Shown piece by piece: positions 41,851 to 50,139 of a stretch of 64,000 nt of DNA. This DNA is from Streptomyces aurantiacus (GTDB lineage: Bacteria > Actinomycetota > Actinomycetes > Streptomycetales > Streptomycetaceae): assembly GCF_001418335.1 (NCBI RefSeq), contig NZ_LIPP01000028.1, forward strand, positions 18,473 through 82,472, in the 5' to 3' direction. How positions within the stretch are numbered: the first letter of the stretch is position 1; each line of letters opens with the position of its first letter. The position numbers were made by a program, and so were the translations under genes. The notes under the pieces are model-generated. The model was not told where the DNA came from. It made no database searches and worked only from the letters and a program-made list of their open reading frames with translations.

Positions 41851-41910
41851 CGTACCGGGCGTCGTGCGGCCCACCGACACGGCGACGGCAGGGCGACAGA
41901 GGGAGTTCGG

Positions 41911-42975
41911 ATGGGGATGGCCGGCGGCACCGTGCGGATCGACGGGGATTCACTGCTTCTGCCGGGCGGTGTGCGGGTGCGGTTCATCCGTACCCTGCGC
42001 CTGCCCGAGACGGGCACGCACGCGCTGCCTCCGGGGCTCGGCACGTTCCCGCTGCGGCGCGTGGAGGACTACCCGGACACGGTGCCCGCCGAGTGGTCGG
42101 CCCGCGGCGGAGTGCTGCTGCCGGTCCACCTGCGCGAGGCGATGTGGCTGAGCTTCGGCGGCACGACGCAGCCGGCGGCCCTGCAAGTGGGCGTCGGCAA
42201 GGTGTGCGCGGTGTCCGGCAAGCCGTGGAGTCCCCGGCCGGCGCGGGAGCCGCAGAACTACGTGGTGCTGCCCCGTCAGCCGTGGCTCGACGGCATCAAC
42301 TCCGGGAAGGGCACGGTCCGTCAGTTCGTGGCGGTTCCGCTCGGTCTTGGTGCCACGGTCGAGGGCCAGGTCACCGGCGAGGAGGTGTGGGGCGGCGTAC
42401 AGCTGCAGTCGTTCCCGCTGACCGACGTCGCGCTGCGCGCGTGGCGCGAGGAGCAGCGCCTGCTGGCGGAGGCGGCGCGGCGCAACCGGAGCGGGACGGC
42501 CTACGGCGCCGCGGCTCCGATGATGTCCGCGTCCGGGGCGGCGCCGCAGCCGGGCGGTGCGGTGCCGCCACCGGCTGCCGCGCCCCGGGCCTCGGCGGCG
42601 ATGGGCCTGGGGGTGGGCGGTTCGATGCGCCAGGAGGTCTACCAGGACGACCGCCCGCTGTCCGACTGGTCGACCACCGCGGCCGGGCGGGTCTTCGTCC
42701 ATCTCGTGACGCCGCCCGAGTGGCGGCGCATCACGGGTGAGGCTCCCCCGCCGTCGCCGGTCGACCGCGCGGCGTACACGCGCGCCGGGCTGCCCTGGTT
42801 CGACTACTACGACAACGACGCCGCGGATCTCGATCCCACGGAGGCGCTCGGCGCGGTGAAGCCGGTCGGTGACTGGATCGGTGACGACCACACACCGTGG
42901 CAGCCGCCCTCGCCCGGCCAGGTGAAGCCGCTGGGCGACTCACCGGGCGAGCCGGTCGGTGACGGGGACTGGTGA
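41911..42975 (+). CDS. Conserved hypothetical protein with a Pro/Ala linker
   Basis: A 354-residue soluble protein without a recognised family. An N-terminal beta-rich half (LPETGTHALPPGLGTFPLRRV, GVLLPVHLREAMWLSF) is joined by a flexible Ala/Pro/Gly linker (about 195-230) to a C-terminal region with YQDDRPLSDWSTTAAGRVFVHLVTPPEW. The last 70 residues repeat the short unit (K/E)PxGD, seen in KPVGDW, KPLGDS and EPVGDG. GAGGGAGTTCGG precedes ATG 41911. It follows the ArAE gene by 60 bp. Function unknown. Confidence 0.7.
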   Translation: MGMAGGTVRIDGDSLLLPGGVRVRFIRTLRLPETGTHALPPGLGTFPLRRVEDYPDTVPAEWSARGGVLLPVHLREAMWLSFGGTTQPAALQVGVGKVCAVSGKPWSPRPAREPQNYVVLPRQPWLDGINSGKGTVRQFVAVPLGLGATVEGQVTGEEVWGGVQLQSFPLTDVALRAWREEQRLLAEAARRNRSGTAYGAAAPMMSASGAAPQPGGAVPPPAAAPRASAAMGLGVGGSMRQEVYQDDRPLSDWSTTAAGRVFVHLVTPPEWRRITGEAPPPSPVDRAAYTRAGLPWFDYYDNDAADLDPTEALGAVKPVGDWIGDDHTPWQPPSPGQVKPLGDSPGEPVGDGDW

Positions 42976-43029
42976 GCGAGCCCGGCCCCGGTTCGGGGCG
43001 GGCGCGTCGGGCGCATGGGCGCGCTGGGC

Positions 43030-43785
43030 TCAGCCGTCGCCTTCCGTGCGCCGGCGCTGACTCTGTCCCTGCCGCTGTCGTTGTCGCTGAAATGTGCGCG
43101 GGCAGTTCGCGGCGCTCGCCTGGGTGAGCAGGACGTGCATGCGCTCGGTGAGCTGTCCGACGTCGTCCGCGGGCCGGTGGAAGGGCAGTCGTACGTCGCC
43201 GTGGCCGCGGGCCTGCTCGATGCGCAGGGTCAGCCCGTGGCGGTCGACGGCGAGCGGCTGCACCCGGACGGCGCCGTGCAGGCTCTCCGGCTCGACGAGG
43301 CGGGTCAGCCGCCCGACGGCGTCCGGGTGGGCGTCGGCGAGGTGGGTGAGCAGTTGCGCCTCCGCGAGGGCCAGCGGGTCGGGCTCGGCGGCGGCGTACT
43401 CGTCGAGGTCGACGACGACGGCCCCGCCGGGCTCGCGCAGCACGGCGCGGGTCGGATGGAACGTCAGGTGTCCGTCCCCTGGCGCGAACCAGCCCGCCAT
43501 CCACAGGCGCGCGCGGATACGGTTGCGTACGGGGACGGGCGCGACGTCGGCGAACTCCAGTACGGCGGACGGCTCCCCGCGGGGCGCGCAGATCGCGGCC
43601 GTGGTGAGCATGCTGTCGTCCGGCAGGTGCAGCAGCACCCGGCCGTCCTCCGCGACGGTGTGTACGCCGATGAACTCCTCCCGGCCGCCTTCCGCGGTCA
43701 CCGCGCAGGACCATGCCGCGGCGAGCACCGACCGGGCACGTTGTGCCGTGGCCGGCGCGGCCGTCCAACTGTGATGGTCACCCAT
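43030..43785 (-). CDS. DUF2470 protein, iron-regulated
   Basis: The 251-residue protein has an N-terminal split-barrel-like region and a C-terminal DUF2470 domain (AEAQLLTHLADAHPDAVGRL), an arrangement related to HugZ-type heme-iron utilisation proteins. ATG 43785 begins MGDHHSW. The longer start at 43860 is rejected because an excellent iron box occupies 43797-43815. A role in heme or iron handling under iron limitation is inferred from the domain and the operator together. It ends in a Gln/Arg-rich tail. Confidence 0.78.
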   Translation of the reverse strand: MGDHHSWTAAPATAQRARSVLAAAWSCAVTAEGGREEFIGVHTVAEDGRVLLHLPDDSMLTTAAICAPRGEPSAVLEFADVAPVPVRNRIRARLWMAGWFAPGDGHLTFHPTRAVLREPGGAVVVDLDEYAAAEPDPLALAEAQLLTHLADAHPDAVGRLTRLVEPESLHGAVRVQPLAVDRHGLTLRIEQARGHGDVRLPFHRPADDVGQLTERMHVLLTQASAANCPRTFQRQRQRQGQSQRRRTEGDG

Positions 43786-43796
43786 CCGAACCTCCA

Positions 43797-43815
43797 TTAG
43801 GTAAGCCTTGCCTAA
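43797..43815 (-). promoter_or_regulatory. IdeR/DmdR1-type iron box
   Basis: The 19-bp sequence TTAGGTAAGCCTTGCCTAA is palindromic except for one base pair and matches the actinobacterial iron-repressor consensus (TTAGGTTAG-C-CTAACCTAA type). It lies 12 bp upstream of the DUF2470 start, where binding of an iron-loaded DmdR1/IdeR protein would block transcription. Confidence 0.8.
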
Positions 43816-43881
43816 CCTATCGAAGATCGGGGTGTACGCCAACCACGCGGCGTCGGTCACGACACCTTTGTGCCGGCGAGT

Positions 43882-44721
43882 TCACGCCGTCCAGTGACCG
43901 GGGCGGGTGAACGACGCCGGAAGCCTGGTGCCGGCGCTGCCCTTGGCCGCGTTCAGCTGCGGCTGGGTGAGGAAGAGGACGCCGGTCAGGTCGGCGTCCG
44001 TGAGGTCGGTGTCCCGCAGGTCGGCGCCGATCAGATCCGCGCCGCGCAGGTCGGCGCCCGTCAGGTCGGCCGCGATGAGGAAGGCGCCGCGGAGATTGGC
44101 GCCCCGCAGATCGGCGCCCTTGAGCCGGGCACCCATCAGGTCGGCGCCCCGGCGCTCCTTCTTCCTGCCCCGGCCGAGACCGGCACGGGCCAGCTCACTG
44201 GTGCGCAGCAGCAGGACGTTGACGTCGCCACGGACCGCCGCCACGTCCAGCTCGGCGAGTTCCTCCGGGGCCCGGCGGGTGAGCGCCTCGGTACGGTCGA
44301 GAGCGCGGCGCAGCTCGGCATGGACGGGGCGGGCCGCCGGCAGGTCGAGCGCCTCGGTGAGGTACCGGAGCAGCTCCTGCAGTTGCCGTACGACGGGGAA
44401 CACGTCGAACATCAGCCGGGCGCGGTCCCCGGAGCCCGAGCGCCAGTTCTCGCCGCCGAAGGTGATCTGCGAGACCTTCTGGCCCGCGCCGAAGCAGTCG
44501 TACACCGTGCAGCCGTTGAAGCCCCGCTGCCGCAGCTCCGTGTGGATGCCGCAGCCGAAGTCGGTGCGCAGGTTGCGGCACGGGCTGCCGGCGGCCTTGT
44601 CGACCGCGAAGTCCGCCGAGGCGGCGAAGGGCAGCGCGACACAGCACAGCCCGAAACACCGGGCACAGTCCGCCTGCAGTTCACTACGGGCGGGCGCCGC
44701 GCCACCGGGTTCGTCTCGCAT
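43882..44721 (-). CDS. Pentapeptide-repeat protein with an N-terminal Cys-rich region
   Basis: A 279-residue protein. Residues about 15-85 hold Cys-rich motifs (CARCFGLCC, CRNLRTDFGCGIH and NGCTVYDCFGAG) that may bind metal. The C-terminal third contains about 12-14 pentapeptide units of the A(D/N)LxG form (ADLMGARLKGADLRGANLRGAF), which fold as a right-handed beta-helix. The pentapeptide part resembles DNA-mimic gyrase protectors in fold only. The Cys-rich domain points to another role. ATG 44721 is preferred over 44766. Confidence 0.85.
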   Translation of the reverse strand: MRDEPGGAAPARSELQADCARCFGLCCVALPFAASADFAVDKAAGSPCRNLRTDFGCGIHTELRQRGFNGCTVYDCFGAGQKVSQITFGGENWRSGSGDRARLMFDVFPVVRQLQELLRYLTEALDLPAARPVHAELRRALDRTEALTRRAPEELAELDVAAVRGDVNVLLLRTSELARAGLGRGRKKERRGADLMGARLKGADLRGANLRGAFLIAADLTGADLRGADLIGADLRDTDLTDADLTGVLFLTQPQLNAAKGSAGTRLPASFTRPGHWTA

Positions 44722-44795
44722 GTCCCCCACCCTACGCAGCACCCACCCGTACCGATGACCGGCCACTCGCCCGGCCCCACGGCCGCCGCCCCGCC

Positions 44796-45572
44796 CTACG
44801 ACATGGAGCGGAGCATCGCCAGGTTGCTCACCAGCAGACCGCCGTCGACCGGCAGTGTCACTCCGGTGATCCAGGCCGCGTCCGCCGAGGCGAGGAAGGC
44901 GACGGCGGAAGCGATGTCGTCGGGTTCACCGACCCGCCCCAACGGGTAATGGGCGGCGGCGCGTTCGAGAGCGTCGTGCCGGCCGTCCCAGGCGTTGGTG
45001 CGGACGGTGCCGGGCTCGACGAGGTTCACCCGGACTCCCCTCGGGGCGGACTCGACGGCGAGGGTGCGGGTGAGCGAGGCCAGTGCGGCCTTCGCCGCGC
45101 TGTACGCCTGGGCGCCGAAGTGCTGCTCGGCGTTGACCGAGCCGATGTTGACGATCGCGCCTCGACCGCCGGCCGCCACCAGATGCGGCAGGGCGGCGCG
45201 GATGCAGCGGTACGCGCCGTGCAGCGTGATCTCGAAGTCCTCGTACCAGGGCCCGTCCTCGTACTCCTCGAAGGCAGCGGGATCGGCATGGCACGCGCAC
45301 GCGTTGTTGACCAGCACGTCCAGGCCGCCGAAGGAGTCCACCGCCCGGGCGACGGCCGCCTCGACCGCGGCGCGATCGGCGACGTCGCACGCGTACGGTT
45401 CGGCCGTGCCGCCGCTCGCACGGATCGCGTCGGCCACCCGCGTGGCACGTGGCAGGTCGCGGTCCGTGACGAGCACGGACGCGCCCTCTGCGGCGAAGCG
45501 GCGGGCGGTCGCCTCGCCGATGCCCTGGCCGGCACCCGTGATCAGTACTCCGTAGCCGTCGAATCGCGTCAT
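44796..45572 (-). CDS. SDR-family oxidoreductase
   Basis: A 258-residue classical SDR with TGAGQGIG (11-18), NNACA in place of NNAG, and the catalytic YSAAK. Asp after beta-2 (VTDRD) favours NAD+. It ends in a 3-oxoacyl-ACP-reductase-like tail. It lies 35 bp after the proline iminopeptidase gene on the same strand and is probably its operon partner. The substrate is unknown. It resembles many sugar/steroid-type SDRs. Confidence 0.87.
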   Translation of the reverse strand: MTRFDGYGVLITGAGQGIGEATARRFAAEGASVLVTDRDLPRATRVADAIRASGGTAEPYACDVADRAAVEAAVARAVDSFGGLDVLVNNACACHADPAAFEEYEDGPWYEDFEITLHGAYRCIRAALPHLVAAGGRGAIVNIGSVNAEQHFGAQAYSAAKAALASLTRTLAVESAPRGVRVNLVEPGTVRTNAWDGRHDALERAAAHYPLGRVGEPDDIASAVAFLASADAAWITGVTLPVDGGLLVSNLAMLRSMS

Positions 45573-45607
45573 GGACTCACCCCGAGCATTCTTGATCCGC
45601 GGGTCCG

Positions 45608-46909
45608 TCAGGCCTCGTCGCGTGCCAGGGCGAGGAGGCGGTCCAGGACTCGTGGGCCGCCCGCTCGTACGCCGTCGTGCTCGAACTCGTCGGTGACGTA
45701 CGTGCGCAGGCCGCGGATCGTGCGGGCCGTGTGCAGGGAGTGCTCGGTGTCGACGTACATGTCGTCGTGGTAGACGGCCGCGGCGACGGGGACCTCGTTG
45801 GCGGCGAGGCGGGCCGGGTCGTAGAGCGGGGCCCAGTCGGTGCGCTCGGCGAGGAGGTCCGCGGTGTCGCGCAGAGGGCGCAGGGCGGGGTCGCAGTCGA
45901 AGGTCCAGGGGTGGACGGTCTCACCGGTGAACAGGACGGGGCCGTCGCCCGCGAGGGACTTGGCCGCGTCGAACTGGGGGAAGTCCGCGCGGACCCGCTC
46001 GGCGGACCAGGCGGTGGGGCGGTCGCCCTGCGCGTAGCAGGCCTCGTGGACCAGCGCGTACAGGGGATGCCCGGCATAGGAGAGGAGGGCCTGGACGTCC
46101 TCCTGGAAGGCGTCGGAGAGGGCCGGGCCCTGGGCGGTGCGGACGAACGCGTGCTCCAGGAGGTAGTGCAGGCGGTGGCTGCCGTCGCCCCTGCCGAGCA
46201 TGGTGCCCAGCGACTGGAAGGCCTCGACGGTGAGCCGGTAACCACCGTTCAGGACGGGCTCGTTGCCCAGGACGTACTCGGCGATCCGCCGGGCCCGCTC
46301 GATGTCCTGGGGGTAACGCGCGTAGTGTGCGACGACTTTGCGCTCCATGCGCGGGTACGCGGCCCGGTAGACGTCGTCGGCGTGCCGGTCGAGGGTGGGC
46401 AGTCCGCCGGTGATCAGGGCCGTGCTGAGGCCCTCGGGCGCGGTGGAGAGGTAGTTCGTCGCGCAGAAACCGCCGAAGCTCTGGCCGAGGACCGCCCAGG
46501 GGGCACCGCCCGTGACGGCCGGGCGGATCGCCTCGCAGTCGCGGACGATGGAGTCGGCGCGGAACAGCGCGAGGTGGTCGGCCTGTTCGCGGGGCCCGCC
46601 GCGCAGCGGGAGCGTCTGCCGGTTGACGGGCGTGGAGCTGCCGGTGCCGCGCTGGTCGAGGAGCAGGACGCGGTAGTCCTCCAGGGCGCGGCCGAGCCAG
46701 GCCTCCTTGCCGACGAAGCGGTTGGCGCCGAAGCCGGGCCCTCCCTGGAGGTACACCAGCCAGGGCAGGTCCCGGTCCACCCGGTCACTCGCGGCCACTT
46801 CACGGGCGTACAGCTCGATCGTCTCCCCGGTGGGGGCGTCGTGATCGAGGGGCACGGTGAACCGGCGGTCGCTGAGGACGACACCGGGCTGACGGTAACT
46901 GGTGCTCAA
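45608..46909 (-). CDS. Proline iminopeptidase-like alpha/beta hydrolase (S33)
   Basis: A 433-residue alpha/beta hydrolase of peptidase family S33. It has the oxyanion-hole signature LQGGPGFG, the nucleophile elbow GQSFGG and a C-terminal Asp/His region (HDDMYVD, DTEHSLHT). A long helical cap (about 170-320) is typical of prolyl aminopeptidases, which remove N-terminal Pro. It lacks a signal peptide and is cytoplasmic. ATG 46909 follows GAGCCTCTTTTGAGCACC only weakly. The SDR at 44796 probably shares its transcript. Confidence 0.85.
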   Translation of the reverse strand: MSTSYRQPGVVLSDRRFTVPLDHDAPTGETIELYAREVAASDRVDRDLPWLVYLQGGPGFGANRFVGKEAWLGRALEDYRVLLLDQRGTGSSTPVNRQTLPLRGGPREQADHLALFRADSIVRDCEAIRPAVTGGAPWAVLGQSFGGFCATNYLSTAPEGLSTALITGGLPTLDRHADDVYRAAYPRMERKVVAHYARYPQDIERARRIAEYVLGNEPVLNGGYRLTVEAFQSLGTMLGRGDGSHRLHYLLEHAFVRTAQGPALSDAFQEDVQALLSYAGHPLYALVHEACYAQGDRPTAWSAERVRADFPQFDAAKSLAGDGPVLFTGETVHPWTFDCDPALRPLRDTADLLAERTDWAPLYDPARLAANEVPVAAAVYHDDMYVDTEHSLHTARTIRGLRTYVTDEFEHDGVRAGGPRVLDRLLALARDEA

Positions 46910-46988
46910 AAGAGGCTCCTGAGACGGACGGATTCCTGACCGCGAACCAGTTCAACACAAGTTCTCCGGTGAGCCGAGCCCGGGAATC

Positions 46989-47021
46989 AAGAAAACCGTA
47001 CTGACCGGCCGATCAGGCCGG
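46989..47021 (-). terminator. Terminator of the leftward rhamnose operon
   Basis: On the reverse strand the stem CCGGCC-(TGATC)-GGCCGG (47005-47021) is followed after a few bases by GGTTTTCTT (46989-46997). It lies 27 bp after the stop of the LacI gene, the last gene of the operon. Confidence 0.75.
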
Positions 47022-47047
47022 GCAGCTCGAACGTACTGAACGACCGC

Positions 47048-48073
47048 TCAGCGCGGCGGGAGGCTGGAGCGCCGCACCACCAGTTCCGGCTGGAGCACCA
47101 CGCGCCGGTGCGCGTGCGCGACGGGCGCCGTGTCGGCCTCGGTCTCCTCCAGGAGGAGTTCCGCGGCGAGCGCGCCCATGGTCACCGCGGGCTGCCGGAC
47201 CGAGGTCAGCGGGACGGCCGCCGCGGCCGCGAACTCGATGTCGTCGTAGCCGACGATCGCGAGGTCGTCCGGGACACTCACGCCGGCCGCGAACATCGCC
47301 TGCAGTACGCCGAGGGCGAGCAGGTCGTTGGCGCAGAAGACGGCGGTCGGGCGGTCGGCGAGGCCGAGCAGCCGGGCTCCCGCGTCGCGGCCCGCGGCCA
47401 CGTCGAGGCGCTCGGTGGGCAGCTCGCGCAGCCGCTCAGGACCGAGTCCCGCCTCGTCGAGGGCGTTCAGGGCGCCCGTGCGGCGGTCGATGACCTGGTT
47501 GAGTCCGGGCGGCCCGCTCACGTACGCGATGGACCGGTGACCCGCGTCGATGAGATGCCGTACGGCCAGGGCGCCGCCCGCCACGTCGTCGACGGACACC
47601 GAGCACTCGGTGGTGCCCTCGGCGACCCGGTCCACGAGGATGAAGGGGATGCCATGGCGGCGGAACGCGTCTATGTTGCGGCCGGTCGCGTCGGCCGGGG
47701 TCAACAGGACGCCCCGTACGCGCTGCTCGGCGAAGAGCGACAGGTAGTCGGCCTCCTCGCCGGGGCTCTGCGCGCTGTTGCAGACCATCACACCGAGTCC
47801 GGCCTCGCGGGCCGCCCGCTCGGCGCCGCGCGCCACGTCGACGAAGAAGGGGTTGCCCATGTCGAGGACCAGCAGGCCCACGATGCGGCTGCGGCCGACG
47901 CGCAGCTGCCGTGCCGACTCGCTGCGGACGTAGCCGAGACTCTCGATGACCGACTGCACCCGCCGGCGGGTCTCCTCGGAGACCATGTCGGGCCGGTTGA
48001 TCACGTTCGAGACCGTTCCCACCGACACCCCGGCGTGTCGTGCCACGTCCTTGATGCCGACCATGTGTCTCAC
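47048..48073 (-). CDS. rhaR: LacI-family repressor of the rhamnose regulon
   Basis: A 341-residue LacI regulator. The DNA-binding helix-turn-helix (GIKDVARHAGVSVGTVSNVINRPDMVSEET) is at the N-terminus, followed by the hinge helix and a sugar-binding periplasmic-type domain. GTG 48073 (VRHMVGIKDV) is preceded by GGACGGAGCAC. ATG 48064 is possible. It is the last gene of the transport operon and should bind the palindromes at 54893-54904 and 55059-55070. The inducer is probably rhamnose or an early intermediate (inference). Other LacI roles are possible, but the surrounding genes are decisive. Confidence 0.85.
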   Translation of the reverse strand: MRHMVGIKDVARHAGVSVGTVSNVINRPDMVSEETRRRVQSVIESLGYVRSESARQLRVGRSRIVGLLVLDMGNPFFVDVARGAERAAREAGLGVMVCNSAQSPGEEADYLSLFAEQRVRGVLLTPADATGRNIDAFRRHGIPFILVDRVAEGTTECSVSVDDVAGGALAVRHLIDAGHRSIAYVSGPPGLNQVIDRRTGALNALDEAGLGPERLRELPTERLDVAAGRDAGARLLGLADRPTAVFCANDLLALGVLQAMFAAGVSVPDDLAIVGYDDIEFAAAAAVPLTSVRQPAVTMGALAAELLLEETEADTAPVAHAHRRVVLQPELVVRRSSLPPR

Positions 48074-48162
48074 GTGCTCCGTCCTGCCGTCCTGCCCCTT
48101 CGGGCCGAGAGTGCCAGCGTATCCGCGTGGCAGCCCGCCACGCCCCTTCCCGTGGGAAGCGG

Positions 48163-49590
48163 TCAGCCGGTCACCTCCACCAGTTCCAGGTTCGTGAGCT
48201 CCGCGACGGCCCGCAGCTCCGGCAGCAGACTGCCGGTGGCCAGAGCCCAGTGGTGGCCGACGCCGCTCGCGCTCCACGCGTCGGTCCACTCGCCCGGGTC
48301 CACGCCGAAGTCGACGCGCGAGGTGGTGTTGCCGATCTTCAGCAGCGGTCCCCCGACGACCTGGCCCTCGGACGCGATCAGCTTGTACCGGCCGTCGCGG
48401 GTCTGGCCCAGGCCGATCAGCGTCACCGGTCCGTGCCTGACGTCGAACTCGACGGACACGCCCCAGCCCCGCTTGCCGTGGTAGACGCCCAGCCCGCGCA
48501 GCAGGGGCTTGCGTTCGCTGATGGCGAGGTGGCCCGGCCCGTCGTGCCCCATCTCGACCACGCCGTCACGGAAGTTGAGGGCCTGCAGCTCGGTGAAGGA
48601 GCCGCCCGCGCCGAGCCGGTCGGCGATCAGCATGGCCAGCGACGTACGCAACTCGTACTCGCCACAGGCCGGGATGCCCCGTGCGGTGAGCAGCGACGAG
48701 CCGAGGATCATGCCGGCGCCGAGCCGTTCGTGGACCTCGCCGTCGAGGCCCCGGTGGTAGTAGGCCAGCGAGTCCAGGTCGAAGTCGGCGACGAGCTGGT
48801 CGAGTCCGGCGGAGACCCGGGCCGCCCAGACCAGGTCGTCCTCGACGACGGAGTCCGCGAGTTCGAAGGTCTCGCGGGTCTCGGCGAGCTTCGCCGCCAC
48901 CTGGTCGTCCCCGACCTTCTCGACCCGGACCCGCAGGTCGTCGAACTCCAGGACCTCGACGTGGCCGCCCGTGTTGCCGGTCACCATGGTCAGGTCGGTG
49001 GAGACGTCGTACATGCCGGGATACAGGTGCCCCATCAGACCGTGCCGGCCGTGGTTCAGCACCGACCGGACACCCGCGGCGCGGATCCAGCGGCCGATGC
49101 GCTGCCAGGCCCGCTCGTCCTCCACGTACCCGGACACCGAGCGGAAGGGGACGCCGACCCGCTCGAAGGCGTTGGCCATCTCGGGCAGCGGACAGGCACC
49201 GCAGTACGCGAGCCAGGCACCGGTGTCGAAGGAGGCGTGGTCCATCGACTCGGTGGGCTGGAGGTTGATGAGCAGCACGGGAGCGCCGCTGCGCCGGGCG
49301 ATCGGGACCAGCATGGTCGCGGTCATGTACGTGGTGAGGAAACCGACGATGAGGTCGCAGTCGGCCGCGCGCAGCTTCTCGGCGGCGGCGGCGCCCTCCT
49401 CGGCGTCGGAGACGAAGCCCACGTCGATGACCTCGGCGTCGAACTCCCGCATCCGTTCGGTGACCCGGGCGGCGGACCGCTGGAGTTGCGGCAGCAGTTC
49501 GGGGAACTGGGGCCAGTAGGCGCCGAGTCCGCCCGCGACGAGCCCGATACGGGGCTTGCGGGCGACGGCGGGGGTGCGTACGGCGGTCAT
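48163..49590 (-). CDS. L-fucose/L-arabinose isomerase-family protein in the rhamnose operon
   Basis: A 475-residue protein of the FucI/AraA superfamily (RIGLVAGGLGAYWPQFPELLPQ at the N-terminus, C-terminal metal-binding region GHDGPGHLAI). It is distinct from the rhamnose isomerase at 55129, so the regulon carries two ketol-isomerase-like proteins. It may isomerise a different deoxy sugar or act on another anomer. Residues expected for the Mn/Glu-Asp-His site seem present (EYELRT, GHDGPGH), but I cannot confirm the full set. ATG 49590 follows a GGAGGGACCACC-type site and is preferred over 49608. A hairpin lies 95-145 bp upstream. Confidence 0.78.
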   Translation of the reverse strand: MTAVRTPAVARKPRIGLVAGGLGAYWPQFPELLPQLQRSAARVTERMREFDAEVIDVGFVSDAEEGAAAAEKLRAADCDLIVGFLTTYMTATMLVPIARRSGAPVLLINLQPTESMDHASFDTGAWLAYCGACPLPEMANAFERVGVPFRSVSGYVEDERAWQRIGRWIRAAGVRSVLNHGRHGLMGHLYPGMYDVSTDLTMVTGNTGGHVEVLEFDDLRVRVEKVGDDQVAAKLAETRETFELADSVVEDDLVWAARVSAGLDQLVADFDLDSLAYYHRGLDGEVHERLGAGMILGSSLLTARGIPACGEYELRTSLAMLIADRLGAGGSFTELQALNFRDGVVEMGHDGPGHLAISERKPLLRGLGVYHGKRGWGVSVEFDVRHGPVTLIGLGQTRDGRYKLIASEGQVVGGPLLKIGNTTSRVDFGVDPGEWTDAWSASGVGHHWALATGSLLPELRAVAELTNLELVEVTG

Positions 49591-49684
49591 GGTGGTCCCT
49601 CCGGTCACGGGGCCGTTCGGTCGGGCAGGTCAGGACGTGTGCGATGCGTGGGACGACCTTGCCACTGCGGGGTGGTCGATCGGC

Positions 49685-49734
49685 GATCCTGCTGACCGCC
49701 GGGTGGTGGCCACCACCGCGGCGGTCAGGGATCG
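49685..49734 (-). other. Strong internal hairpin between rhaM and the isomerase-like gene
   Basis: The perfect 16-bp palindrome GGTGGTGGCCACCACC (49702-49717) is nested between TGACCGCC (49693-49700) and GGCGGTCA (49720-49727), with further outward pairing. It lies inside the operon. It could be an attenuator, a partial terminator or an mRNA processing/stability element that sets different amounts of the genes on either side. Confidence 0.6.
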
Positions 49735-49795
49735 TCTTCTCGTGCTCGTGCTCGTGCTCCGGTGCGGGGGAACACGGGCGACGCGAACCCCTCGG

Positions 49796-50116
49796 TCAGG
49801 CGAGGTGGAACACCTCGGTGAGCGGTTTCATCGCCTCGTCGGGGCGGACCCCGTCGAGCGCTTCGAAGAAGCCGGCCATCTCGGCCTGCCAGCGGGCGTT
49901 GACCTCGGTCCCCGCCATGGCGGCCTGCGCCTCGGCGAAGTCCTCGGTCTCCAGGTGGCCCACCAGCAGGCCGTCCTCACGCAGGAACAGCGAGTAGTTG
50001 TGCCAGCCGCTGGCGGAGAGCGCGTCGAGCATCTCGGGCCAGACGGCCGCATGCCGTTCGCGGTACTCCGCCAGGCGGTCCTGCCGGACCTTCAGCAGGA
50101 AGCAGATACGTTGCAT
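49796..50116 (-). CDS. rhaM: L-rhamnose mutarotase
   Basis: A 106-residue RhaM enzyme that interconverts alpha- and beta-L-rhamnose for the isomerase. The N-terminal RICFLLKVRQDRLAEYRERHAAVWPEML contains Tyr18 and His22, the active-site residues of characterised members, and HNYSLFL carries the other Tyr. Length and composition match the family exactly. It is 23 bp after the binding-protein gene in the same operon. Confidence 0.92.
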   Translation of the reverse strand: MQRICFLLKVRQDRLAEYRERHAAVWPEMLDALSASGWHNYSLFLREDGLLVGHLETEDFAEAQAAMAGTEVNARWQAEMAGFFEALDGVRPDEAMKPLTEVFHLA

Positions 50117-50139
50117 GGTGCGGTGCTCCCGGACAGGGC

